Positions 1-5,279 of a stretch of 5,279 bases of DNA are shown here, in pieces. The stretch is from contig JALUKJ010000067.1 in the NCBI GenBank assembly GCA_027056615.1, forward strand, positions 1 through 5,279. The letters are read 5' to 3'. The notes below the pieces were generated by a model. That model was not told the DNA's origin. It saw nothing but the letters and a program-made list of their open reading frames with translations, and did not search any database. How positions within the stretch are numbered: position 1 is the stretch's first letter; every line of letters begins with the position of its first letter. The position numbers were made by a program, and so were the translations under genes. This DNA comes from Campylobacteraceae bacterium (GTDB taxonomy: Bacteria; Campylobacterota; Campylobacteria; Campylobacterales; Sulfurovaceae).

Positions 1-2
1 TT

Positions 3-2126
3 AGTCTATATTCTAGCGTATGGAATGCTCCACAAACAAAAGAGAAGAGAGGTAGTAATGTACTTTTCTCTTCATTTAATTTGCCCTATAAACATTTTGA
101 CCCTGTTGTGTCGTACTCTAAACGTGAGTCTGTGATTATCTCTAATATATATGAGCCTGTAGTAGGCTACAACTATCTTAAAAGACCTTATGTTTTAGAA
201 CCCTTAACACTTAGAGAGATGCCTAAAATTACCTATTTGGATAAGGATAAAAAAGAGGTGAGTGAAGATAGTTTAGATGTAGTTTACTCTCACTATACTT
301 TTTTATTAAAAAAAAATATTCTCTATCAAAATCACCCCTCTTTTGTTAAAGATAAAGATGGAAATATATATTATAGTAAGTTGACTAAGCAAGATGTAGA
401 GTCAATTAATGACCCTTACGATTTTAAAAAACAAGCTACAAGAGAGCTAAAAGCTAGGGATTATGTTTATGCTATTAAACGTATGGCAGTTAGACAGAAC
501 CACTCACCAATTTTAGATATTATGAAAGAGTATATTGTTGGGTTAGATAAGTTTTCTAAAAAAATTACTAAAATAGCAAAAGCCAAAAAGGGAGAGATTT
601 TAGATTTACGCCCTTATGACATAGATGGAGTAAAAGTTATTGATGATTATACCTTTACCATTACTTTAAAAGGAAAGTACCCTCAATTTCTATATTGGAT
701 GAGTATGAACTTCTTTGCTCCTATTCCTTGGGAGGCTGATTTATTCTATCAACAAAAAGCACTTATTGCAAAAAATATTACTCTCAATACCTTTCCTGTT
801 GGAACAGGAGCGTACTATCTAGCAGAGTATAATCCAAATAAAGAGTTAAGATTAATTGCTAATCCAAACTATCATGATGTTTATTACCCAACCTTAACTA
901 AAGAGGAGGCAGAATGTTCTCATGTGCCAAAAGAGCTACTAAAAGATTCAGGTAAAAAAGTTCCTTTTATTAAAGAGGTTCACTACGCTTTAGAGAAAGA
1001 GAGCATTCCTGTGTGGAATAAGTTTCTACAAGGTTATTACGACGCTTCAGGCATTAGCTCTTCAGCCTTTGACCAAGCTATTCAAGTTAGTAGTGGTGGA
1101 GAGATGGGTTTAAGTGATGATATGAAGAAAAGAGGTATTCAGTTAAAATCATCTATTGAACCTAGTATATTTTACCTTGCTTTTAATATGCTTGACCCAA
1201 TAGTTGGTGGCTACTCCGATTCAGCTAAAAAGTTACGACAAGCCATTAGTATTGCCCAAAATGAAGAGGAGTACATAAGCATTTTTACCAATGAGCGAGG
1301 TATTCCTGCTCAAAGCCCAATTCCTCCCAGCATTTTTGGACATTTAGAGGGTAAAGAGGGGTGCAACCTATATGTCTATAATTGGGTAGATGGAGAGTGT
1401 AAACGAAAATCTATAAAAGAGGCAAAAGAACTTTTAGCTCAAGCAGGTTATCCAAATGGAGTCTCAAAAAAGACAGGAAAAGCCTTAGTCTTAAATTATG
1501 ATACTACAGCAACAGGACCAGATGATAAAGCATTAATGGATTGGAGAAGAAAACAGTTTGCAAAACTAGGTATTCAGTTAGTTATTAGAGGAACAGACTA
1601 TAACCGTTTTCAAGACAAAGTAAACAAAGGCAAAGCTCAACTCTTCTCATGGGGTTGGAATGCCGACTACCCAGACCCTGAAAACTTTCTGTTTCTACTA
1701 TATGGTAAAAATGGAGCAGTAGTCACCAAAGGAGCAGGGGTCAACTCAGCTAATTATAACAATCCTGAGTTTAACAGACTTTTTGAGCAGATGAAGAGTA
1801 TGAAGAACTCTCCAAAACGTTTAGAGATTATAAAAAAGATGGTAAAAATAGCCCAAGAGGATGCTCCATGGGTTTGGGGAATGCACCCAAAGAGTATGGC
1901 TCTTTTTCATAAATGGTATGCTAATGTATTGCCTAATGCTATGAGTGATGATACATTAAAATATAGAAAAATAGATGCAAAACTAAGAGTGAAAAAACAA
2001 GAGGAGTGGAATCAGCCTGTTTTGTTACCCTTGGTTCTCTTTTTGATTATTCCTCTTTTGATGGCTTATCCTCTATATATAGCTTATCAAAAGAGACAAA
2101 AGGCTGTAGTAAAAGATGATTTATAA
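3..2126 (+). CDS. ABC transporter substrate-binding protein, family 5 (peptide/nickel type), 5'-truncated, C-terminally anchored
   Basis: Periplasmic ligand-binding protein of a peptide/nickel-type (SBP_bac_5, DppA/OppA/NikA-like) ABC importer. The frame is open to the left edge, so the true start and export signal lie upstream; a TTG at 81 could serve as a start only by discarding matching sequence (NVLFSSFNLPYK) before it. Numbering from the first full codon (707 residues visible), family hallmarks are HFDPVVSY near 31-38, the segment PVGTGAYYL from 265, and WGWNADYPDPENF at 550-562 followed by a typical C-terminal lobe. It is longer than DppA/OppA (about 530-545 residues). Unusually, residues 672-695 form a strongly hydrophobic helix followed by a basic tail (YQKRQK), predicting an inner-membrane anchor with a cytoplasmic end. 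Cys454 and Cys466 might form a disulfide. Family membership is firm. The ligand is unknown, and no permease or ATPase gene is visible. Confidence 0.88.
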   Translation, partial: SLYSSVWNAPQTKEKRGSNVLFSSFNLPYKHFDPVVSYSKRESVIISNIYEPVVGYNYLKRPYVLEPLTLREMPKITYLDKDKKEVSEDSLDVVYSHYTFLLKKNILYQNHPSFVKDKDGNIYYSKLTKQDVESINDPYDFKKQATRELKARDYVYAIKRMAVRQNHSPILDIMKEYIVGLDKFSKKITKIAKAKKGEILDLRPYDIDGVKVIDDYTFTITLKGKYPQFLYWMSMNFFAPIPWEADLFYQQKALIAKNITLNTFPVGTGAYYLAEYNPNKELRLIANPNYHDVYYPTLTKEEAECSHVPKELLKDSGKKVPFIKEVHYALEKESIPVWNKFLQGYYDASGISSSAFDQAIQVSSGGEMGLSDDMKKRGIQLKSSIEPSIFYLAFNMLDPIVGGYSDSAKKLRQAISIAQNEEEYISIFTNERGIPAQSPIPPSIFGHLEGKEGCNLYVYNWVDGECKRKSIKEAKELLAQAGYPNGVSKKTGKALVLNYDTTATGPDDKALMDWRRKQFAKLGIQLVIRGTDYNRFQDKVNKGKAQLFSWGWNADYPDPENFLFLLYGKNGAVVTKGAGVNSANYNNPEFNRLFEQMKSMKNSPKRLEIIKKMVKIAQEDAPWVWGMHPKSMALFHKWYANVLPNAMSDDTLKYRKIDAKLRVKKQEEWNQPVLLPLVLFLIIPLLMAYPLYIAYQKRQKAVVKDDL

Positions 2127-2127
2127 T
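2122..2127 (+). promoter_or_regulatory. possible -10 box for exbB-exbD-tonB
   Basis: An exact TATAAT overlaps the stop codon of the binding-protein gene, 34 bases before the exbB ATG. A start site about 7 bases downstream would give a short leader that still includes the exbB ribosome binding site. There is no recognisable -35 at normal spacing and no TG at the extended -10 position. Campylobacterota sigma-70 promoters often lack a clear -35, but an exact TATAAT can also occur by chance in AT-rich DNA. Read-through from upstream is equally possible, as no terminator is visible in the gap. Confidence 0.3.
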
Positions 2128-2150
2128 ATAATGTGCAACTACTAAATACT

Positions 2151-2156
2151 AAGGGA
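2151..2156 (+). promoter_or_regulatory. ribosome binding site of exbB
   Basis: AAGGGA lies five bases before the ATG at 2162 and supports that start. The exbD gene has a still better AAGGAG at 2585-2590, also five bases before its ATG. tonB has no comparable site and probably depends on translational coupling. Confidence 0.7.
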
Positions 2157-2161
2157 AAAGT

Positions 2162-2596
2162 ATGAACATAGAACTACTAAGCCAAATTGTCGACTATGGG
2201 GTTTTAGGACTCCTTGCCTTTATGAGTTTTTTAACACTCTTCTTTTGGATTGAACGTCTACTTTTTTATAGACAAGTAAAAGTTAATAACTACAATACTC
2301 TAGAAGAGTTAGAGATAGAGGTAACAAATAACCTCTCTATTATCTCTAGTTTTGGAGCTAATGCTCCCTATATTGGACTGCTTGGAACAGTTCTTGGAAT
2401 TATTATTACCTTTTACACTATGGGACAAACAGGAGAGATGGATGTTAAAAATATTATGTCCTCATTAGCATTAGCACTTAAAGCTACTGCTATGGGGCTT
2501 GTAGTGGCAATTCCTGCTATTTTTTTCTACAACCACCTTAATAGAAAAGTAGAGGTACTAATAAATAAGTGGATTATCCATAATAAGGAGAAGTAA
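2162..2596 (+). CDS. exbB: TonB-system energiser ExbB (short, group 2 type)
   Basis: Inner-membrane proton-channel subunit of the MotA/TolQ/ExbB family, which with ExbD uses the proton gradient to drive TonB. At 144 residues it is far shorter than E. coli ExbB (244), lacking the long N-terminal region and most of the cytoplasmic loop, as in the short ExbB of Helicobacter and relatives. Three membrane helices are visible at about 10-34, 68-88 and 101-123. Signatures are WIER at 29-32, NAPYIGLLGTVLGI at 67-80 (Thr76, equivalent to E. coli Thr148) and KATAMGLVVAIPA at 107-119 (Thr109, equivalent to Thr181). By eye alignment the E. coli Glu176 position is Leu104, with Lys107 one turn further on. 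TolQ is the main alternative, but the tonB-type gene two genes downstream favours ExbB. The stop overlaps the exbD start in TAATG. Confidence 0.92.
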   Translation: MNIELLSQIVDYGVLGLLAFMSFLTLFFWIERLLFYRQVKVNNYNTLEELEIEVTNNLSIISSFGANAPYIGLLGTVLGIIITFYTMGQTGEMDVKNIMSSLALALKATAMGLVVAIPAIFFYNHLNRKVEVLINKWIIHNKEK

Positions 2597-2976
2597 TGCG
2601 ACGCTCCTCTAAGTTTGAGAGTATTAATGTTGTGCCATTTATTGACATTATGTTGGTGCTATTCGTGATAGTTTTGACAACTGCCTCATTTATACAAACA
2701 GGTGTTATAAAAGTAGAGCTTCCTTCGGGTTCTAGTGAAGTAAAAGAGAAGCCTAAAAAAGAACTTGCCATCTCCATAAAAAGCAATGGAGATGTTTTTT
2801 TTGGAAAAGAGAAGATTGCTCACTCTAAAGTAGAAGAGGAGTTACTAAAACATAGTAAAAAGAGTCCTATTCAATTATATTCCGATAAAAATGCCACATT
2901 TGAGAGTTTTGTTTTTATTTTAGATTTATTAAAAAAGCATGAGTATGAAGACTTAGGAATTGTTACTAAAAAATGA
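2596..2976 (+). CDS. exbD: TonB-system energiser ExbD (biopolymer transport protein)
   Basis: Partner of ExbB in the TonB motor: a single N-terminal membrane helix and a small periplasmic domain. The 126-residue length is usual for ExbD/TolR. The cytoplasmic start MRRSSKFESINVVPFIDIML carries the family motif N-V-x-P-F-x-D; Asp17 corresponds to the essential Asp25 of E. coli ExbD. The helix spans about 14-35, and residues 36-126 form the periplasmic domain. The ATG at 2596 shares a base with the exbB stop and has AAGGAG five bases upstream. The stop overlaps the tonB start (ATGA). A terminator-like hairpin lies inside the coding sequence at 2769-2802. TolR is the alternative and is disfavoured by the adjacent tonB. 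Confidence 0.92.
   Translation: MRRSSKFESINVVPFIDIMLVLFVIVLTTASFIQTGVIKVELPSGSSEVKEKPKKELAISIKSNGDVFFGKEKIAHSKVEEELLKHSKKSPIQLYSDKNATFESFVFILDLLKKHEYEDLGIVTKK
2769..2802 (+). terminator. terminator-like hairpin with T8 inside exbD
   Basis: A perfect 9-bp inverted repeat, CATCTCCAT (2769-2777) and ATGGAGATG (2786-2794), has an 8-base loop and is followed at once by eight T's (2795-2802). This has the form of a Rho-independent terminator on the + strand but sits within exbD, over codons 58-69. The stem is only moderately GC-rich (4 of 9 pairs), so termination would be partial at best, and translating ribosomes would normally suppress it. It may be a chance result of the codons for SIKSNGDVFF. 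Confidence 0.4.
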
Positions 2977-3815
2977 CTCATTCATGCTATCGACTCTCTT
3001 TTTTACTATCTATACTTATCTTCCTTATCCTTGGTATGGGTATTTTCTCTCTGTTAGATATAGAAAAGAAGTTACAAGCACCTAAAAAAAAGAATATTGT
3101 TAAAGTTGCACTTTTAAATATTCCTAAACCTGTTAAGCAAATTGTTTCAAAACCTATTGTACCTATTGTTCCTAAAAAAATTGTACCTCCTCCTATTAGC
3201 AAAAAGAAGCCAAAACCAAAAAAGATAATTAAAAAACATAAGCCTAAAAAAATACGTAAAATACATAAAAAAGTTATTAAAAAATATAAGCCCAAAAAAA
3301 CTCTTAAAAGAGTTGTAAAAAAACATAAACCAAGACCTAAAAAAATACATAAAAAAATTGTAAAAAAATATAAAACAAAACCTAAACAAGTTTTTGAAGA
3401 GATTATTGTTCCACAACAAATTATAGAAGCACCTATGAGAGTATCTCAACCAATTATAAGAACTAAGCCAAAAATCGTAAAACATGCACCCAGACAAAAA
3501 AGATTAACTCCAATAACTGACAATGGCAGAGCAAAAAAAGCCTTTTTACAAGAGGTTCGTAATAGAATTATTGCTAATAAAAAATACCCAAGAATAGCTC
3601 TAAGACGACATATTGAGAGTTCAGTAAAAGTACGCTTTGATATTACAACTACAGGGCAAGTTAACAATATCCGTTTTATTAGTGGAAAAAGAATCTTTTA
3701 TAAAAGTATTAAAAAAACTTTAGCACATACCTTTCCTATAACTGTTCCCTCTAATATTAGAAATAAGTTACCTATTTATGATGTCTCTGTTGTATTGCAT
3801 TTTAATATCCGTTAA
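2973..3815 (+). CDS. tonB: TonB energy-transducing protein with Lys-rich repeat linker
   Basis: Carries energy from ExbB-ExbD across the periplasm to TonB-dependent outer-membrane transporters. Of 280 residues, 8-28 form the N-terminal membrane anchor, 37-180 a Pro/Lys-rich spanning linker and about 187-280 the TonB C-terminal domain (YPRIA at 205-209, VKVRFDITTTGQVNNI at 218-233, final strand VSVVLHFNI). The anchor aligns as LLSILIF to E. coli LLSVCIH, so the position of E. coli His20 is Phe17. The linker has no Asp or Glu from 32 to 141 and carries four [IV][IV]KK[HY]K[PT] repeats. The start is set by the ATGA overlap with exbD; no good Shine-Dalgarno is seen, so coupled translation is likely. 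Ten runs of seven or more A's occur in the gene. The family call is firm; the receptor served is unknown. Confidence 0.9.
   Translation: MTHSCYRLSFLLSILIFLILGMGIFSLLDIEKKLQAPKKKNIVKVALLNIPKPVKQIVSKPIVPIVPKKIVPPPISKKKPKPKKIIKKHKPKKIRKIHKKVIKKYKPKKTLKRVVKKHKPRPKKIHKKIVKKYKTKPKQVFEEIIVPQQIIEAPMRVSQPIIRTKPKIVKHAPRQKRLTPITDNGRAKKAFLQEVRNRIIANKKYPRIALRRHIESSVKVRFDITTTGQVNNIRFISGKRIFYKSIKKTLAHTFPITVPSNIRNKLPIYDVSVVLHFNIR
3225..3386 (+). repeat. Lys-rich repeat region coding the TonB linker
   Basis: Degenerate protein-level repeats at TonB residues 85-138. The core occurs as IIKKHKP (85-91), VIKKYKP (101-107), VVKKHKP (114-120) and IVKKYKT (129-135), spaced 16, 13 and 15 residues. His and Tyr alternate strictly, giving two longer units of about 28-29 residues, each with IHKK between its H and Y halves (97-100 and 125-128). 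The DNA copies are diverged, so this is not a recent perfect tandem array. Confidence 0.75.
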
Positions 3816-3834
3816 ACATCTATTTATATAAAAG

Positions 3835-3843
3835 TGTTATACT
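3835..3843 (+). promoter_or_regulatory. extended -10 promoter of the stress-protein gene
   Basis: TGTTATACT matches the extended -10 form TGn-TATAAT with one mismatch, in a very AT-rich stretch just after the tonB stop. No convincing -35 is present. The expected start site is about 3849-3850, which is downstream of the ATG at 3844. If this promoter is used, its transcript can only be translated from the ATG at 3871, which has its own ribosome binding site. Confidence 0.45.
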
Positions 3844-3858
3844 ATGTTTAAATATTTT

Positions 3859-3864
3859 AAAAGG
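3859..3864 (+). promoter_or_regulatory. ribosome binding site deciding the start at 3871
   Basis: AAAAGG ends six bases before the ATG at 3871, good Shine-Dalgarno spacing. The upstream in-frame ATG at 3844 has only a weak AAAAG about nine bases away. This favours the downstream start, where the stress-protein fold begins (MKHPFKKTIVLL). Confidence 0.5.
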
Positions 3865-3870
3865 TTTTTG

Positions 3871-4713
3871 ATGAAACATCCATTTAAAAAAACTATTGTA
3901 CTACTTAACACTGTAGATAATATGGAAAATGCTTTGCAAAAAGGTGTTGATTTTTCAAAACAACACAATACTATTTTAGAAGTTATTTTTGTTCACGAAG
4001 AGCCTCTTTTTGAACTTCCTGATATATTTACACTTAATAGAGAAGATAATATCCTCGATAAAGAGAGTATTAAAAAAGAGATTACAAAACAACTCTTAGT
4101 ACTCAATCCAAATGAAAAATATGCTATATTTATATATGTTGATGACACACTAGATAGACTAAAAACTATTGCAAAAGAGCAAAAAGAGACCGTAGTTATA
4201 ACCCCGTATCAAAAAGAGATTACACCAACACTAATAGAAGAAACCTCTTATGCTTTTTGGGTTTTAAAAGAGCAAAAAGAGAACTATACTAAAATCCTAT
4301 TACCTACTGATTTAAAAGAGCCTACAATGAAGGCGATTAATTATGCTCTACATATCTTTAAGCAAAGTAAACTCTTCTTAGTGCATGACCATCGCTACCT
4401 TGTTGACACTCTTGTAGTTCAAGCCGACTACCTAAATGTTACTCCACTTACTTCACCCATATCAGTTGAGTTAAACGAAGAGGTTAAAGAGGCTCATGAA
4501 AAAGAGTTTGAGAACTATCTTAAGGAGTTTGGTATAGATGGTGAGTTTATTGAAGCGAATGGTGAAGTAGATGAAGATTTAATAGCCTATACAAAAGAGC
4601 ATGGGTTTAATTTACTCTTTATGTATCGTAATGATGAAGAGTTATTTAGCTCTTCATCATTGATTTTAAGTTTGATGGAAGAGCTTGAGGTTGACTTTTT
4701 TGTTTGTTTTTAG
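3871..4713 (+). CDS. tandem universal-stress-protein-like protein, degenerate nucleotide site
   Basis: Predicted soluble cytoplasmic protein of 280 residues (289 if the ATG at 3844 is used) made of two UspA-like halves. The first begins with FKKTIVLLNTVDNMENALQKG and LEVIFVHEE, the second (from base 4282) with NYTKILLPTDLKEPTMKAINYA and KLFLVHDH. Both follow the UspA order of a first strand, a helix, then a strand ending in V-H. The ATP-binding loop G-x2-G-x9-G-[ST] typical of nucleotide-binding members is absent from both halves: at the end of the second half the strand LLFMY is followed by RNDEELFSSSS instead. It may therefore act without binding ATP, perhaps through protein contacts; this is inference. 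A perfect 12-bp inverted repeat lies inside its 3' end. It probably has its own promoter and converges with the SQR-like gene. The stress or process it serves cannot be told from sequence. Confidence 0.75.
   Translation: MKHPFKKTIVLLNTVDNMENALQKGVDFSKQHNTILEVIFVHEEPLFELPDIFTLNREDNILDKESIKKEITKQLLVLNPNEKYAIFIYVDDTLDRLKTIAKEQKETVVITPYQKEITPTLIEETSYAFWVLKEQKENYTKILLPTDLKEPTMKAINYALHIFKQSKLFLVHDHRYLVDTLVVQADYLNVTPLTSPISVELNEEVKEAHEKEFENYLKEFGIDGEFIEANGEVDEDLIAYTKEHGFNLLFMYRNDEELFSSSSLILSLMEELEVDFFVCF
4630..4661. repeat. perfect 12-bp inverted repeat inside the stress-protein gene
   Basis: AATGATGAAGAG (4630-4641) is mirrored exactly by CTCTTCATCATT (4650-4661) across an 8-base spacer. In RNA a U-G and a U-A pair extend the stem inward to 14 pairs closing on an AUUU loop. 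It lies about 50 bases before the stop, over codons for RNDEELFSSSSL. Only a short TTTT (4664-4667) follows after a two-base gap, so it is a weak candidate terminator and could instead be an mRNA stability element or chance. Confidence 0.6.
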
Positions 4714-4733
4714 GGAGATTATATCTTTCTCCC
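4713..4733. repeat. inverted repeat between convergent genes, possible non-canonical terminator
   Basis: GGGAGA (4713-4718) pairs with TCTCCC (4728-4733) across a 9-base loop, in the 29-base gap between the two convergent stop codons. The stem could extend through T's at 4707-4711 and A's at 4737-4741 after a small internal loop. On both strands the T tract precedes the hairpin and an A-rich stretch follows, the reverse of a standard intrinsic terminator, so a terminator role is only suggested by position. Confidence 0.4.
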
Positions 4734-4742
4734 GTTAAAAAA

Positions 4743-5279
4743 TTACATCCCTGGAATACGAGGAATCCTGCCTAACTTAGAGTTTTTACAATACCAACCC
4801 CAACCCTTTTTCATCCAGTGACCAACAAAAGGCATTGGTATCATCTTTCCTCCATTGTCATCTCTATAGACAAAAGCAGCACCATCTCCTGTATCCATTA
4901 CACATAAGATATTTAGATGTTCTAGGTAACTATGTTTTGATACAATCTTTTGTGAATGGTTAAAGATATGTTTCGCCACATTTCTTGCCATTACCTCTGC
5001 AACATGCCCCTGTTTTGCTCTCCATTTTGGACCCATTAAAGAAGCAGAGTCTCCAATAGCAAACACATTATCAAAACCCTCTACCTCATTGTACTCATTG
5101 GTTACAACAAAACCTGCATCGCTTAACGGTAAATCAGACGCTTCCAATACATGGTGTCCCTTTCCTGCTGAGATAAACATTGTTAAATCAGACTCAATCT
5201 TTTCACCATCTTCAAAGTTAATACCATCTGCTTCAAATGAAGTAATTTTTGAACCAACTTTTTTAGATATATTGGTCAT
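4743..5279 (-). CDS. sulfide:quinone oxidoreductase-like FAD protein, C-terminal part
   Basis: C-terminal 178 residues of a flavoprotein of the pyridine nucleotide-disulfide oxidoreductase superfamily, most like sulfide:quinone oxidoreductases, which oxidise sulfide to sulfur at the inner membrane and pass electrons to quinone. The reading frame runs off the right edge. A Met codon falls on the last three bases, but SQRs are about 400 residues with an N-terminal FAD-binding fold, so it is almost certainly internal. Visible features are a strand and turn MFISAGKGH, the FAD-contact motif VFAIGDSASLMGPKW, then KQGHVAEVMARNVAKHI, and a C-terminal segment rich in Gly, Trp and basic residues ending GRIPRIPGM, suited to membrane-surface attachment. 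A Cys at 4902-4904 in LCVMDTGDG may match the C-terminal redox Cys of SQR; another is at 4788-4790. NDH-2 or another FAD oxidoreductase is the alternative, because the diagnostic N-terminal Cys residues lie outside the window. Confidence 0.72.
   Translation of the reverse strand: MTNISKKVGSKITSFEADGINFEDGEKIESDLTMFISAGKGHHVLEASDLPLSDAGFVVTNEYNEVEGFDNVFAIGDSASLMGPKWRAKQGHVAEVMARNVAKHIFNHSQKIVSKHSYLEHLNILCVMDTGDGAAFVYRDDNGGKMIPMPFVGHWMKKGWGWYCKNSKLGRIPRIPGM

Noticed and set aside
44..73. 7-bp inverted repeat GAAGAGA / TCTCTTC with a 16-base loop
   Set aside because: Short, widely spaced and inside coding sequence; expected by chance in purine-rich DNA.
81..83. TTG as the start codon of the substrate-binding protein
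   Set aside because: The same frame is open to position 3 with plausible binding-protein sequence before the TTG, no signal peptide follows it, and no ribosome binding site precedes it. The gene is simply cut by the window edge.
795..808. CCTGTT-GG-AACAGG near-palindrome
   Set aside because: A two-base loop cannot form a stable hairpin, and the bases encode the conserved PVGTG motif of the family.
2081..2090. CTATATATAG palindrome
   Set aside because: An AT-rich 10-mer inside the coding sequence for the C-terminal helix; common by chance at this base composition.
2354..2367. GGAGC-TAAT-GCTCC hairpin in exbB
   Set aside because: Only five pairs with no T run after it, and it covers ordinary conserved codons.
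2574..2786. Open frame on the - strand opposite the exbB/exbD junction
   Set aside because: It lies wholly within well-supported genes on the + strand and shows no recognisable domain.
2162..2976. TolQ/TolR instead of ExbB/ExbD
   Set aside because: The third gene is a tonB-type gene rather than tolA-tolB, and the short ExbB form matches the TonB-linked group.
2987..3667. Open frames on the - strand opposite tonB
   Set aside because: They translate to Phe/Leu/Ile-rich strings because they are the complement of AAA-rich Lys codons. They have no family resemblance, and the + strand gene is clear.

Overview
The window is low-GC, gene-dense DNA with one-base gene overlaps and no stretch over 300 bases without a gene. 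Three things point to a Campylobacterota bacterium (the former Epsilonproteobacteria, for example a Sulfurimonas- or Sulfurovum-like sulfur oxidiser): the short 'group 2' style ExbB, a very Lys-rich TonB, and a sulfide:quinone-reductase-like flavoprotein. This placement is inference; there is no rRNA or other marker gene here.

Layout. (1) Positions 3-2126, + strand: a large family 5 periplasmic substrate-binding protein of an ABC transporter, cut off at its 5' end by the window edge, with an unusual C-terminal membrane helix. (2) Positions 2162-3815, + strand: a compact exbB-exbD-tonB operon whose genes overlap by one (TAATG) and four (ATGA) bases. It encodes the inner-membrane motor that energises TonB-dependent outer-membrane transporters. 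(3) Positions 3871-4713 (or from 3844), + strand: a tandem universal-stress-protein-like gene, probably with its own extended -10 promoter. (4) Positions 4743-5279, - strand: the C-terminal part of an SQR-like FAD oxidoreductase, convergent with the stress-protein gene and running out of the window.

How they may work together. ExbB-ExbD-TonB would power uptake across the outer membrane, and a periplasmic binding protein beside it would take a ligand (a peptide, or for NikA-like members a metal chelate) to an inner-membrane ABC transporter. No permease, ATPase or outer-membrane receptor lies in the window, so this link rests on neighbourhood alone. The stress-type protein and the SQR-like enzyme look like a separate unit.

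Main oddities: loss, by eye alignment, of two of the three charged or polar membrane residues known from the E. coli ExbB/ExbD/TonB motor; a terminator-like hairpin with eight T's inside exbD; a perfect 12-bp inverted repeat inside the stress-protein gene; and a 110-residue acid-free Lys-rich linker in TonB with alternating KKHKP/KKYKP repeats.
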